Origin: Prosapia bicincta
Taxonomy: Eukaryota > Arthropoda > Insecta > Hemiptera > Cercopidae
NCBI GenBank assembly: GCA_036971475.1
Contig: JBAIZL010000005.1
Location: 234,652,369-234,716,368 of the forward strand
DNA length: 64,000 nt
Reading direction: 5' to 3'
Positions 24,778 through 37,785 of this stretch are shown in pieces. Within the stretch, counting starts at the first letter, position 1, and every line of letters starts with the position of its first letter. The translations under genes and the position numbers were made by a program. Under the pieces are notes generated by a model. The model searched no databases and had not been told where the DNA came from. It saw only the letters and a list, made by a program, of their open reading frames with translations.

Positions 24778-26971
24778 TACTTAAAGTCATCAAATTATTT
24801 CCTAATGGAAAATAGTATAGGCATTTAAAAAAGGAAAATGCAGCACTTCACAAACAAATGCAGTAGGTATGTTGTGATAAAAACCTATTAGTAATAAGAA
24901 TTTGAAAAATTGATCAAGTATTTTAACTTTTTTTCAACAATAATTCATTTTAGATGAGGAACTTGTATGTATTTCATAGCCCATATATATTTGAGTTGTC
25001 CTAAGAATATTTCTTTGTTAAATTCTAATAAAAGAATTTTTCTGTTAATTTGAACTGTACTATTTTTGAAGGAAGGCTTTGCACTATGTAAAATTTTGTA
25101 ACACTTTTGTTAGAGTTATAAATATTTATTAGTAAACATTTACTTGCACTCACAAGTAAAAATCTATTGCAAATATTTCTTTATGGTAAGACATATTGTT
25201 TAGTATAAATGTCACTTTTTAAATTGTAAGATACATTATAAGATTAAATTTTTAACACATTCCTTAGTTTATAGTTAAGGAAGCAGCATAAACAAATATT
25301 TAACTGTACAAACCAGCACAATATTGTTATAACCATAGCTTTACTAACACTCACTGTTCAATCTGCACTTGGAGGACAAAGGGGCTTTTACAGGTTGGAT
25401 TTAACAAAATTCATACTAACGCATGTTTATTTGTATTTTGCATTGTGGCATGAGTAGGCCTACACATACATCTGTTTTGATGTTTTTATTACTTTACTAA
25501 GTACCTTCCTAGCGTAGGAACTTGAAGTTATGAATAATAAAAATTTAATGTTTTCCACGTTTTACTATTTTTAAACTTACTTAGTGCATTTATGTCGTTG
25601 AACACAATCCGAAAACTTCTTTATCAACTTCTGAATTTATATTTTGAATAGATTTTTTCATTAAAAAATACTTAAAAGGTAAACAAAAAAATATTAGTAC
25701 AAAACAAATTAGTTAAAAGTGCAAAGAATTATCTTTGAACTACCTTATAACCTCTAACTAAAGTAAAAATCATCAAAATTATTTGCACCTGAATAAATTA
25801 TTTGGAATAAATTCAATAATTTCAGAATATTATAGATAACTTGACCATTGTAAAGGTTAATTCTTGTTTGAGGATTGTCATAGTTGTACCCAATGGTCCA
25901 TGTCTGCTTCTTCATATAAACTCGGACTAGCCTTTTAAAAAATTGACTAGCTCCTTTATATTAGTTTCCTCTCCTTCCCTCCCTCCATCTATGATAGATT
26001 ATCATAGATAATCCAGTAAGTATATTAATGGTCAAGGGAATTTTTTTTAGTTGAAATCTGTATGTGTCCTTGTAACGGTTCGAAAGTGGATTGTTCCTCT
26101 TTGCATATTTAGATACAAGGTGTTTTTAGGTGATAAGGTGATATTTAGGGATCAGTACCTTAGTTGAGATCGATAGGATCTCTTTAGGGATCGGTAGCGA
26201 TTTACAAAAAGATTTTCATCATCTTAAACTCTCTTCTATTCAACTCGATGAACATAATTGAACCACACTTGGATAGGCTTGTCTACAGTTCGCAAGGAAT
26301 CAATTTATGTTATTAATTATATGTGAGCAATCTGAAATCATATATTGTACGTAGTTACAAATATAACTTGTAAGTCCTTCTCCCAGTAAAATTGGAGTTT
26401 TTGACTAATTCTCTAATTCTACCACTCATTTACCAGCCTCTTTAGTTGGCTGATTATATTCTTAATGGGATCTTCGCTTTAAAACTAAACCGTTTAGACT
26501 GTTCTATATCACAACTTTATACACCTAGTCTATGACCACATTTATTTTCTGGCACTTCTTAGTACTCTGGTATATATATTTCAGATTTTTTTCATTGCCT
26601 CCTGGCCTTAAATTTTGTTTAATTGCTAGCATCATGCTGCTTATTAAGATTTGTAACATTCTCCTCTATTTTTTCAAGAGCTCTAAATAATATCCAGAGC
26701 AGTCAGTACAGCGTATTTACGGCTTTATATTTTCAACTGGAGGCAACCATATGCATTGTAAAATATACTTCTTTTGTAAAACTTTGCTTTCAGAGATTTT
26801 AATGACTCTTAAAGACTATGCTTTCAGAGGTTTTAATTGTGTTCAGTTTAAAAAAAGTAAGGGTAGATAAAGAATTTTTAATTCCATGGCATTTATTTAA
26901 ATATTCTATCATACAATTGGTTTTAAAATAGATTAAATACAGGTTTTCTAACAAAGGTAACAAATTACAAA

Positions 26972-27136
26972 AAAATAAATAAAACTTCTTAAACCACAAA
27001 AATGTTTTATGTCCTGATGTACATTTCGATTGCAAAGCAATCATCTTCAGAGAAAATTACTACACGACTAACTACAAGATCGAAATGTACATAAATAAAA
27101 TGTTTTTATGGTTTAAGAGGTTTTATTTATTTATAA
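26972..27136. repeat. Inverted pair of Penelope-like ends with hammerhead-like fold
   Basis: The left arm (26972-27030) and right arm (27079-27136) are inverted copies, as in gatgtacatttcgat and atcgaaatgtacat, extending to aataaataaaacttcttaaa and its mirror. The left unit extends further inward (27031-27054) and holds the full ribozyme-like fold listed separately. Confidence 0.75.
27012..27054 (-). ncRNA. Hammerhead-ribozyme-like motif (PLE)
   Basis: On the minus strand it has the CUGAAGA box (27050-27044), one extra U, and stem II GAUUGC/GCAAUC (27042-27037 with 27033-27028) closed by a UUU loop. Next come GAAA (27027-27024), an AUGUACAU mini-hairpin as stem III, and C before the expected cut. 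Stem I is short (AGGA with UUCU, 4 bp with one G-U). The order and spacing match type I hammerheads described for Penelope-like elements, apart from the extra U. Activity is untested, and weak stem I and III would favour dimers. Confidence 0.55.
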
Positions 27137-29239
27137 TTAAAAATTACACCACATTTGTTCCTAGTTATTAAAGGTAACTAGTTTTTACAAAACTCATTAC
27201 TTGAAGCCAACTGCTGACACTGTTACGGATTTTATCTGATAAATTCAAGCCATTGAATGGTTAATATTCCTATACATTTTAATAAATGTTAGATAAGATA
27301 GATTGATTAGATGTCTTTCATGTTCAGATATCCCGTTATCTCAACATTATGGAGGCTGGACACAATTGTCTGGTATGAAATTCATTCTTTATAGAAGTTT
27401 TAGTGATGTTAAGATGCTAGGAATTGGGAAAAAGAGATATTCATTTATTGTTTTGACTAATACTAAAGTGTTGATATATAAGCCAAATACACTTTAAGAA
27501 TGGGTAACATGTTATTAAAAATACATTTTATACAAGAGTTATTTAATTGTTTGAGGTTGTAACTTTTAAAATTTAAAGAGTTCTTATTTTTTTCAGGTTC
27601 TACAAAACATTTCATGAATAAATTCGTGAACATTATAATTACAGAGTAAAAAAAATATACTAAAAATTAAATATGTTAAAATTTAAAATCATATTAAGAT
27701 TACCCAAAACAAAGTCTTTTAGTTAGTATACAATTTTTTTTCCATTTTGGTTTCAAAAGGAAATTGATTTTTTACCAAGTTTTTGGGGTATGAAAAATTG
27801 CAATTATATAAAGTGCTCTCATCTTTCATTTTGTGGAAGAGAAAAAAGTTAAACTAGCTCACCTTTTTTTCTATGATATAAAGCAAACACTTTATTAGTT
27901 TTATAAAATATAACAAACAATTAAATGTTTGTGAAAAATGTCTGCTCAAGTCAAATCTTGAGCTTATGAATATTCAAATTGAGACACTTTGGACTAGTAA
28001 AATACCTCAAATAAATGACTCTTCAATTACCATTGATGTAAATTAGATTTGTTTTATTGTTAGAAAGATAGTCAATAGGTTAAGGTTAGTATTTTAATGG
28101 TACTTATTAAGTCATAAAAAGTATAATTTAGAATTTGTTTTAAAGTAAACAGTCTTTTGACTTGAAAACTTTTTTCTACAAGCACCCATTACTTGATAGT
28201 ATTAAACTGTCACTTTCAGAACAAAAAAGGTTAATTTTAGAATTCAGTTGTCAGGCTGCATGCAGAATTTCAATTCAGTCCAACCTACATTTTATTTATT
28301 TCACTTCATTTTATACATATGAATAAAAAAGGAAGTAGAATTTTTTCATTTATACTTTAATGAAACATCAATTGTAACAAAAAACAACAACAAAATTGTT
28401 TTATGTTTATAAAATACTTTTAAATGCCAGATTTAAGTGTAATGCATGAAATTCAGATCTACTTCTTCATTAAAATAACTTTCAACATCATTTCCCCAGT
28501 TATATGGTTTTTGATTCCTAAGTCATGTCACATTCAATTCCTCATGATTTTCATCATTATTATTGGGTGTCGTGTTATATCTCTCTCAATAACTTTATAA
28601 AAAACTTGATTAAGTAACACAGCGTGCCTGTTGCACTTAAATATAAATTGCTATTGGTTATTATTTGAAACAATAATTTTTTTATGAAATTTTTCCTAGC
28701 GTTCAAAGAAAAATAAATATTGATGTGTAGGAAGGGCAATGAGTTAGAGACCTTTTTTTACCAACTGATGAAATCAAAATTTCTTGATAACAATATGCCT
28801 GTCCAAGTGGAGTCAGTTGACAAGCAATTTCTTCTGTATCATATTGCGAATTTCAATGAATATCTTTTGTTTATACATCCCTAATATTATCATAACAGAA
28901 TATTCAAATATGTTCTTTGGTTGAGTTAATATCACACATGGTGGGTGTGGTTAATAGATTATATAAAAACCTAATGGTTTTTAGGCGCTCTTTAGGGAAA
29001 AATGTAATCGATTGTCTTACCTCACAGTCTGATTAATAAAATTCAACAAGAGAAAGATGAAGGTTCGGAATTTTCTGATTGCAGTTCTGAAATTCAAGGA
29101 ATAATTGAACCGCTTGATAGTAGGTTACTAGGAGTGGAAATCACCTTTCAGCAATTTGCAACTTAAATTATGAGATCTGCAAGCCAATCTATTTTTTTCA
29201 GAACTGAAAGGGAAAAGAACCAGATTGTTTGAAATTGTT

Positions 29240-29466
29240 ACCTTAAGGTGAATTTCTTCACTTACAAAATTTTGTCTCAAAATTCCATCGTTACTTGGAA
29301 GAGTTACATATATAAAAGTGTCTTTTCAACAATGAAGTTAGAAAAAAAAACAAGTAGCCTCGCTGACACTTCACTGTGCCATCTCATGCGGCTGTATACA
29401 ATGCATTTAGTAGTGGATACAGAATTTTCAATGGATGCAGCTGTACAACCTCAAACCTTACTTTAA
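29240..29466 (+). pseudogene. hAT-type transposase C-terminal scrap
   Basis: The frame from 29248 gives SVFSTMKLEKKTSSLADTSL, then CHLMRLYTMHLVVDTEF and a stop at 29464. S-x-(M/L)-K-x-x-K-(N/T)-(K/R)-x-x-L-x-D-x-x-L-x-x-x-(M/L)-R-L is the pattern of the hAT dimerisation region in ZBED/FAM200-type domesticated and mobile transposases. Upstream sequence back to about 28980 has weak, broken coding signal. No terminal repeats identified. Confidence 0.55.
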
Positions 29467-31792
29467 ACTGAAATTGTCCAAATTTTTAAATTTTGAACTT
29501 AATGTTTACTATCTTTGTCTACATATGTAAATGTAAAAGTTTCATCTTTCACTGTCTTGATTTTAATGGAATACTATGTTGTCTATGTTGGAGGTAGGAT
29601 AACATTTCATGGTTTTCTGTTAAAATTCTAAGACATTTGAATTTAGAACTTTACAAATTTGTCAGACATTTACTTCCATATAAAACATGAAAGAGATGTT
29701 TTCAATATTCTATGATAAGGCATATCATAATGTACCATGCATTTTACTAGTGTTTCTTTAGAAACTTTACATTTATTGTCTATAATTTGACTTCAAGTTC
29801 ACGATTAGCAGAAGAATATGTATCCTGGCATTAGAATATCAAAATTTCCTATTGATGGAATTCAATACATGTAATATCAGCTTTGCCCAAAATTGAATAC
29901 CGCCAACATTTGTTGAATAAGTTTTGCTGCCACAAGTTTTATGTTTAAAATGTCCAACCTAATTTCATGCCATAATGTAATTGTTATTACCAAGCTATTA
30001 TCTGAAGCAACTTTTTTCATATAACAATTTATTGATATTACATGTCAATAAATATAATGTAATATCTTTATTATCTTCTTTATTTTCCACATTGTTTTCT
30101 GTTATTGATGCACAGAGGTGTTCAGATATTTCTCATCTTCACAGTCATTTTGGAAATTTTAAAATATTCATTAATTGTTGCACTCATGATGGGCTAACCA
30201 AAAGTAACTTTAAAACTTTACTGCTTTTAATTCCATCTTTATAAAGTAAACTTTAATGGAAATTCTCTGTATTGATAAAAGTTTTAATCAAATTTAAAAT
30301 AGTAAATTTAAACTAAACTAAATAAATTTTCTTAATTTCTGAGAACAAATTGAAAATGTAGTATGGCTACCATATCAGAAACTTTATAGGTAAGTTTACC
30401 AACATCGCAAAAAAATTTCTAGTCAGACTAACACACCCTATAAAATTTTAAAAATTTCTATAATGCATCTTTTTTAATAAAAAAAAAAAAATACAGCATA
30501 TTAGTGACATGCTTTTAGAAAAAATATAAATGTAATGAACATCAAAAATATGTATTAAGGAATATGTTTTACAATATACTAGTTCTGTTTTAAGTTAAAG
30601 CTATTCTTTATTACATATAAAGAGTACTATTTCACAATAGGTAATCAAGAATAATAATGAAAAGCGTTTTCTGTTAAAATAATTCATGTTACCATCATAA
30701 TATATTTTTTTATATGGTCACTGCAGTTCATTACTTCTCAAGAAACTAAATTGTATTATGTTTGTCCAGAGTCATAGTAAAAAATACATTTAGCTAAAGT
30801 CTGTATAAGATTTTACAAACAAAAACTAATCAGTTACTGTATAAAGATATCATTTTTTTGTAGTACAAATATTTCTTTAAATTATACAATCTAGTCAAGT
30901 TTTTTAATAGGTATTTGTAGCTGTGTAAATTTGTATTATTTCGAATTTTTAATTTACTTTGGCAATAAATTTGTTCTCATTTATTGTGATCTTATAAAAA
31001 TTTAAACATAAATGGTTGTTTAAAAAATTTTAACTACTCAATTTTGTCTGACTAGAAATCTTTTTTACGCTATGTTAATCTATCTGATGTGTGGATCAAG
31101 ATTATTTATTGTCACTATGTATGAATATAAAAAGCCGGTTTTAACATAAATTAATAAGTTTGCTAAAGTTATTTAAGTTGTTGATTTTGTATAGTGTTAT
31201 TTGCTTCCATCCCAATGACATGATTATGAAAAATCTACTCTGATATTATTCATTCTCAAGTTTTACCATACAAGAATAAGATCAGATCTGTTGCCAACTA
31301 ATGTTCTTCCAGCAATAGTAAAAAAACCTATCAATCCTTCAGTATGATTTTTAGTATTAACAGCAATGTTTGATAGCCTGAAATTTTCATTTATCGGTAC
31401 TGGTTTGGTTAAGTCTTGAATTTTGTGTTTTATGTATTATTTTTTTGGAAAAAGGTTTTATTTTACAGTAAGTTAACATTTGCTGGTATTTTTATAAAAT
31501 ATAAGAAAATTCAAATAAAATTATAGGAAATATTTGAAGGGAATATGTTTCTCACCTCTTGATTGTAGGCCTACAATAGTTGCTTGCTTATTGTTTGGTA
31601 CTTGTTCACAGTTGTGAAGTTATGAACTGCGATTATTTACAAGCTATTTTTTGCATGTTATTAGATGCTGATGAAGTAGATATAATTTATAAGCATACTG
31701 ATTTAGACTTTAGTTTTAAATTAGAATACCCTTTATTATTCTATATATGGAGTTAGTGTTTTCTAAATATTTTAACCAAACCTGTTTTACAG

Positions 31793-31948
31793 TCAGTTTA
31801 GAGCGGTGGTGTCGCTTGCGAGGAAATCTGTTGTTTTACTTCAAGTCTCGTGATCAGTGGTCAGAACCATTAGGAGTAGTTGTTTTGGAGCAGTGTTCTA
31901 TTAAGCTGGATTCACCTTCTACCGATGGACCATATGGATTTAGTTTAG
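31793..31948 (+). CDS. INPP4: INPP4-family phosphatase, coding exon 2 (PH-like domain)
   Basis: Residues 40-91. The exon starts after ttttacag and ends in phase 1 at ttag|gttagt. The translation runs SLERWCRLRGNLLFYFKS, then SEPLGVVVLEQ and PYGFSL. The pattern W-x-L-R-G-N-L-L-F-Y-F followed by P-L-G-x-V-x-L is typical of PH-domain strands 2-4. Intron 1, before it, is 21 kb and full of transposon debris. An upstream in-frame extension (MELVFSKYFNQTCFT) is intron sequence, because a clear acceptor follows it and only the spliced join keeps the phase. A PH domain in front of the C2 domain differs from the vertebrate INPP4A/B layout as I know it. Confidence 0.88.
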
Positions 31949-32779
31949 GTTAGTGTTGTATATTTTAAAACTATTATTATTCAAAAGTCTTGACGCAAGT
32001 GATAACAATTATTATTTGACTATAATTGCCTACTATCGTAACTGGAAAATTATATCTTTCTTTTGTTGAGGGAAAATAAAATCAGTAAGATGTCAGTAAG
32101 ATAGTTTAATTATGGTAGGCAATAATTGAGTAACACTTTTACATATGAAAATTGTGGAAACATTATTGAATTCACTTGTGATATTCCAAATGGAACAAGT
32201 CCTAATTTTTTATGTTAGGGATTTATTTGATTAATTCTGAGAACCAAGAAAATTATGATGTAGAGCTAATAAAAAAAATCTAGAAGTAAAATACTAAATT
32301 ACCTTCTGTTATATAAAGAATTAAACTCTAATTCATAAATAATTTCATGTTAGTGATGGCTATTCTTGGTAACTGCGCACATACAAAAAATCTTTGTGTG
32401 AGAGTTAAAGACAGAAAAAATGTTTTTGTTTATTTCCCAGCTTGGTTTATTAGAGTTATTTCATACTTTCACACACTGAAATGTATAGAACCACCAAGCA
32501 ACTTATCAAGAACTCACCTGTGCCCCATACATGCACAGAAATAGTTCTATCTCGAAGCCTAAACAATTTTTATAAATTAAATAATTTAAATTAAATTTTG
32601 AAAATTTTAATTTAATGTTTCTCAGTCACAAAAATAAAATATCTATAATTTCTTAAAAAAATATTTGAATGCAACTAATGACTTTTTGGTCCTGAAAGTG
32701 ACCACTTGCAATATGCAACCCAATTTAATAAATGATAAGATGGTTGAATATCGATTCATAATTGTTTTATCTATTTATT

Positions 32780-32820
32780 GCAATGTTTCGGGAAGTGATT
32801 TGTTGCCCTTATCAAATCAG
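32780..32820 (-). ncRNA. Hammerhead-like motif (PLE), decayed core
   Basis: On the minus strand it has UUGAUAA (32815-32809, versus consensus CUGAUGA), stem II GGG/CCC (32808-32806 with 32792-32790), GAAA (32789-32786) and CAUUG. Both core changes are C-to-U and G-to-A, the common decay mutations. There is no extra base before stem II here, unlike the other copies. Confidence 0.45.
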
Positions 32821-32867
32821 TAGTGCTATAAAAAACGAAGTCCTTATATTTAGATGTTAAATGTGTA

Positions 32868-33070
32868 ATGTGAGGAGGCAAAACTTCAAACCCCCTACAC
32901 TTTACCAAAAAATTTCCTTTGAGCTATACCTCTGCTAACTCGTCTTTCCGCTGTTCATGAGCGAGTCACTCATGAAGAGTTATAGTAGTGCGGAAAGGCG
33001 AGTTTGCAGAGCTATAGCTCAAAGGAAATTTTTGGTAAAGTGTAAGGGGTTTGATGTTTTGCCTCCTCAC
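32868..33070. repeat. 200-bp inverted repeat
   Basis: The left arm from gtgaggaggcaaaacttcaa (32869) to about 32960 mirrors the right arm ending gatgttttgcctcctcac (33069). The core arms contain ccaaaaaatttcctttgagc and its complement. The spacer is about 25 bp. It follows the PLE hammerhead-like motif at 32780 directly, so it may be another fold-back of PLE ends or a separate MITE. Confidence 0.75.
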
Positions 33071-34588
33071 ACACATTTATTCTGACTTTGGGAGACTTTT
33101 GCCATCATTGTTGATCATTTAGCACTACCCAGGTGACACGTACAGCTTAAAGTATGCTGCAGACGCAATCAACTTTGTCACTCGCCGGACTGTCTCAGCA
33201 GAATGAAAATTTCTTCTACTTATTGTTTTCAAACAGCAAGGGGGTTCTTCCTGTTGCCAAATCTTTTGGAGAAAATTGATAGATCCGTGTCATTGACAAC
33301 TAGGAGTCAACAATTGAAAACTAGAGCTACTATATGAATCATCAGAAAATGTAGATGGTTCGTTATTCTTTACTAAAAATCCAATGTGTATGCATATTAA
33401 ATTTGGTAAGCCATGGACAAGATTATGAACTACTTGAATAAATGTGAGGGAAAAAATTACCCAGAAGAATATCTATCCCTCTATAAAAGTGGAACATAGG
33501 TCAGAAGATTTGGACAAACCTTATAAAGGACCTTGGGATCTATTTGTGTTAGGTAGGTCAAGACAATTTTTATTTGGAATCAGACAACTTGGATTAATTG
33601 TTACAACCTTACCACTGAGAGTTTCAACAGCAAGTGAAGCATGATTCTTTGAACATAAGGGTATCGGAGGTAATCCTATAAGGCAGCTGTCTTTGCACAT
33701 GGAACGGTATGCTCACTCATGACTGACTGCCAGAGTCAACAAAAAAATGGAAAGCAGGACTATTTTAATAGGTGAGATAAGTTTCACAAGTAGATTGTTT
33801 AATACAACAGTGGTGGAAGTGTGAGAAGTATAATCTTTTATAATTATTGTTTTTGCACAAAAAGCATGCAAGTAATTAATAATTACAGGATGAAATCTTT
33901 TAAGAATTGTAGGTCATTAGTGAGACATTATTTCACAAAAATGGACCATTTTTTGTGTATTGTGTTTTGTGTGTATTTGTTTTTAAAAAATATTTTGAAA
34001 AGGAGAGGTTTTAAATGGATCTAACGAGGAAAGTTTCAGGTTGACATTTGAATAAGATTTACTTCTTCAATTCGATAATATTCCTTGATAAGAATATTAA
34101 TAAATTCTCCAACATCAGATAGTGTGGGAGCCTCAGTTACATCATCAGTGTGATTTGATAAACAGAATTGTTCAAACCTTTTTCTGAATTTATATCCATT
34201 TTTCTTAAAATTATGCCAAATGACAGGGAATATTAATATTGATTTTAGTGTCAAGATCATTAAGAGTTTGAATATTTTCATGATAAGAGTTCATGAATTA
34301 TCCAATTCTGCTTAGACATATGATTTACATAAGCCATTTCTAAAATATGACAGATATAAAGTAACCAATTGCTTTGGTGAATTGTACCTTTTTTAACAAC
34401 CCAAAGACCATTGTATAGTTAATATTATACATAGGCAGATTTTTATTTGAATTTAGTATCTAGCTTGAAAGAAGACTCAATAAATACCGAAGTTTAGTAA
34501 GTGCAAGGAAAGAAGCGTTTTTTGATTGTTATAGTTTTTAAGAAGTTAATAATAATAAATAAAACCCACCTAAATGACACACTGTTAA

Positions 34589-35897
34589 CTTTCGAGAGGG
34601 CGCATATCGAATGGGAGTGAGTGCTTGCGAAGGCTTATTCCACACACAAAAAAAACGTTTAAATTTAAACAGTTTTTGTTTTTATATTTGTGTGACATTA
34701 CAATTAAATATTATATAAATACATAGTAAACAATTTCAGAAATCATTATTGTATAATTTTGAATTTCCAAGTGTCATATTTCTAACAATATTTTGAATTG
34801 TTAAAACGTGTAAGCAATGTATACTAGATCACTGTTTTAATTATGGGAGAGGCGTATGCAGGTTATTTTTCTGTAATAGAGTAATTAAACATCTAAACAG
34901 AAAAATAATTAATCGTGATAGTATATATATATATATATATATATTTAATTATAATATTTAGTGAAAATAAGGAATGTTTTACTTCATATATATAACTCTG
35001 CAAACTAGTGGATGAAAAAAATATTGCCTTTATAACACAATAGTTTCTAGAGTAAAATAAAACTAGTAGAAACTTAGTCTTTGTTGAAAAAACAACTTAT
35101 AATTTTTCATTTCTAAGCTTATCAATAGTGTAGCGTGAACATGACCCACTCTCAAATATGTTTCTTCTTGCTGTCCTCCATTGCCTTTACTGGTTCAGTA
35201 TACCACAGTATTTTTCGGTTTTACTAAAAAACTGAACTGTAATCGCTTCCTACAAGATTTTTAGCAAAATTTTCTCTACAACACAAAAATCTAACAGATT
35301 TTTAACAAATTGGTCACTTTCATCATTTTCAGATTCACATATGTCTTCATTTGATTCATTTCAATTTCATTTTCTTCTTCGTCAGGTTCATAATCTGGCA
35401 GAGACTCGTTTTCATCAGAATTACGAAAAAGCTGTCAAAACAAAATTTCAGGTAGGCCGTATTTCTTGAATTTCCTTATTTTCGAAACTACCCAGCATTT
35501 TAAAAATTCTCTCCTCTTCAAATAAAACAACAGTAAAATATGAAATATAGTTTCTAAAAAGACACACAACACTAAAATAATAATGAAAAATGCAGTAATA
35601 ATTTAACTCCACAAAGTCTTTTGTAATGTAAATAGCCGTATATAAGGAACTCTGCACAAATAAGTTACACGAAAAAGTGCTAGGGGTCGAAACCTCTGCA
35701 ATCTGACAGTGCGTGACAAAGATTAAATTCATACTAAAGCTACAAGAAAAAAATGAACAAAAATAGGTTGGGCCATTTCCTAGAATGCAGGGTGTGGAGT
35801 AGTGAAATGGAAATAAACTTCTGGTAACAAAAGAATATGTTTTCTTAATAAATAATGACACATGAGGAGAAAAACTCCGCATGCACCCTCTCGAAGG
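34589..35897 (-). mobile_element. Probable piggyBac-like element, 1.3 kb, decayed
   Basis: The ends are inverted copies: ctttcgagagggcgcat at 34589 and the mirror of ccttcgagagggtgcat ending at 35897 (15 of 17 match). They are flanked by TTAA on the left (34585-34588) and TTAT on the right, consistent with one mutated TTAA duplication. On the minus strand near 35430-35330 the translation RNSDENESLPDYEPDEEENE is an acidic N-terminal stretch like those before piggyBac transposase domains. The catalytic region is missing or unrecognisable. The long minus-strand ORF 35448-35882 lies inside this element and shows no host-gene features. Confidence 0.5.
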
Positions 35898-36854
35898 TTA
35901 TAGTGTTTGAGTTTTGGTAAAAATAAAGTCAATGGGGAATTAGTTTGTTCAGAGAAAGAAGACTACTTTACCTTTAGACTTTCTTGATTTATTTCTATAG
36001 TATATACTATAACATTAATATAATCAACTAATTTATTCACACTGTCAAGAGGAGTATACTTAGGTGTATGTAGCGGGAGATTTGAGTTCAAGTTAATTAT
36101 ATGTTCAAAGCATCAGAAAAGTTTTGGCAAACCCTCCTTACAGATTCACCTCTCAGCAACATTTGCAGAATTGAATATCAGCATATTTTTAAACTAAATT
36201 ATAAATATTTTGTTAATGAATTGTGCTATTTTGCTCTTTTAATTAATTATAAGTGGTTCAACTAGAATTGAACGAAAAAGTTATATTTTTTTAAAAGCGG
36301 CACAGTTAAGTATGTTTTAATTATAGAGAAAAAACATTTTGTTAGGTTTGACCTTTGTGATCCAATCTTCTAGAAATATTTACATGTAACCTATGTAAAC
36401 AAGCAAATAAAGAGTCTTCTAATAGATAATCACATTAGAAAAATACTTAGGCTTGAATAAAATTCAATCAATAATAATGAGTAGGCCTATATAAACAGAG
36501 ATAAACCTAGGTTCTGTAAAAAAAATGCAATAATTTAACGAAATAAAAAATGCAAAACTAAAAATTACCAATTTTTTAAATTTTGATAAGGTCTTTGTAA
36601 TGTGTAGAGTTAGTTCTTGAAATGAACACAATTTTCATGATAGAGAATAATTACACATGCATTGAATCCTCTTGTATATAATATATAGAGGTTATATGCA
36701 AGACTAAAAATCTATTATGACTATGGTGTCAAAGAAACAAAAGACATTTTAGAAGAATATCATTTTGTATGACAGCTTCACCAAGTTAGTTTAAAACTTC
36801 AGGCTTTTGTGTTGTACATCTTGAGGTTTTTCATTTAAATTAGTACTTTTGTTA

Positions 36855-37045
36855 TCACTTGACAAAGACTACTACTTAATGATATTTTTCAGCAGACGTG
36901 TTTCACACTAAGTTAGTGCATTGTTCAATGCTGTGAGTTAAGGAACAAGAGTCTAGTCCGTGACTCGCAACATTTTACAATGCACTGACTTAGTGCTAAA
37001 TGCGTCTGGTAAAAAAAAACACTAAGTAGTGATTTTTTCCCAAGC
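36855..37045. repeat. Inverted repeat, probable PLE ends
   Basis: Arms at about 36865-36925 and 36975-37040 mirror each other (gcagacgtgtttcacactaa against ttagtgctaaatgcgtctgg). On the minus strand the left arm reads cactaacttagtgtgaaaca and then cgtctgc, a stem followed by GAAA-CACGUC, hammerhead-like. It sits next to the shared string ttgtgttgtacatcttgagg (about 36810), which also precedes R1 copy 1. Confidence 0.6.
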
Positions 37046-37236
37046 GATACTAAAAGTAGTAAGTTAGATTAGTTAAATATTCTTTCAAACCCCTTTTAAG
37101 AATATTACATTAAAAAAAAAATCCGTGACCTAATGGTGGTTAAAATATGGGAATGGTTACTTATTTTGAAATTTTTCAAGTATTTATAAATCTTAAGTTC
37201 TAATATTTAGAAAAAAACATTGTGTTATTGTTTCAG

Positions 37237-37437
37237 TTTTTGAAGGAGGCCTAAGTCAACATTTAGCAGCTTTTTCTGAACAAGAACGAGATACTTGGCT
37301 AGAAGCAATTCAGTTAGCTAGTTATGAATGTATGAGATCTCAGCTGCTATCTTTACAACTGAAATTAGAGATGAGACGAGGGCAAGATCCAGATTTGGAT
37401 ATACATATGTGGAGGCTGCAAAGAAATAGCACTATAG
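37237..37437 (+). CDS. INPP4: INPP4-family phosphatase, coding exon 3 (end of PH-like domain and linker)
   Basis: Residues 92-158, phase 1 in and phase 1 out (acceptor gtttcag, donor atag|gttagt). It begins VFEGGLSQHLAAFSEQERD and continues TWLEAIQLASYE. The tryptophan in ERDTWLEAIQLA fits the conserved C-terminal helix of PH domains. After it comes a charged helical linker (MRSQLLSLQLKLEMRRGQ) leading to the C2 domain. There is no ATG and no room for an isolated ORF call, so the exon is recognised from splice signals, phase and domain continuity. The preceding intron (31949-37236) contains PLE ends and a probable piggyBac element. Confidence 0.88.
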
Positions 37438-37754
37438 GTTAGTACCTGTCTCCAGTTTGTTTAGAGATGAAAGATAGCAATAGAGTACAAATAAAATAAA
37501 TATTCTTTCAAAGGAATTGAGGATCGAATTATCTTTTAAAAATCGAAAATTATAATAAAACTATTATGTTAGTAATAAAACCATATACAACAAAAATTGA
37601 AATTTCATCACTATTTAAACTTAAAAAGTAATTCAGTGGTTCTAACTGGTGAATAGAGGTGTCTGTCTGCTAAATGCAATAACAGAGAAATATCTTATAT
37701 TGAATGTCGTATTAAGGAATTGTTGAACATCTTGTGAATATATAAAGAGAGAGA

Positions 37755-37785
37755 GAGAGAGATGTTGTTGAACATCTTATGAATA
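37755..37785. repeat. (GA)n run between short direct repeats
   Basis: A gagagagagagagagaga tract flanked by direct copies of ttgttgaacatctt(a/g)tgaata (about 37721 and 37765). Confidence 0.8.

Larger units (their letters stand above)
10795..31792 (+). other. INPP4 intron 1 (21 kb), overview
   Basis: This long intron separates the first two coding exons. Besides the elements listed separately, these stretches hold nothing I can recognise: 11400-12240, 13900-18630, 18740-19540, 19900-21230, 24790-26950, 27140-29240 and 29470-31790. They are AT-rich (roughly 70-75 percent by eye), full of stops, and carry only short ORFs without domains. A small inverted repeat lies at 11243-11264 / 11360-11383 (taaaacacttgtaaatttta and its mirror). 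A C/G-run (ggggggggg) lies at about 15133. Confidence 0.6.
31949..37236 (+). other. INPP4 intron 2, overview
   Basis: Outside the listed repeats, 31950-32760, 33080-34580 and 35910-36800 hold no recognised gene. A frame at 33411-33640 (MDKIMNYLNKCEGKNYPEEY and on) is broken and may be a transposase scrap. A minus-strand ORF of 81 codons at 34036-34281 has no recognisable domain. A (TA)n run lies at 34922-34944. Confidence 0.5.

Noticed and set aside
35448..35882. 144-codon minus-strand ORF, the longest ATG-led ORF in the window
   Set aside because: It lies inside a probable piggyBac-like element. Composition is low-complexity with many F/S/C residues, and no domain is recognised.
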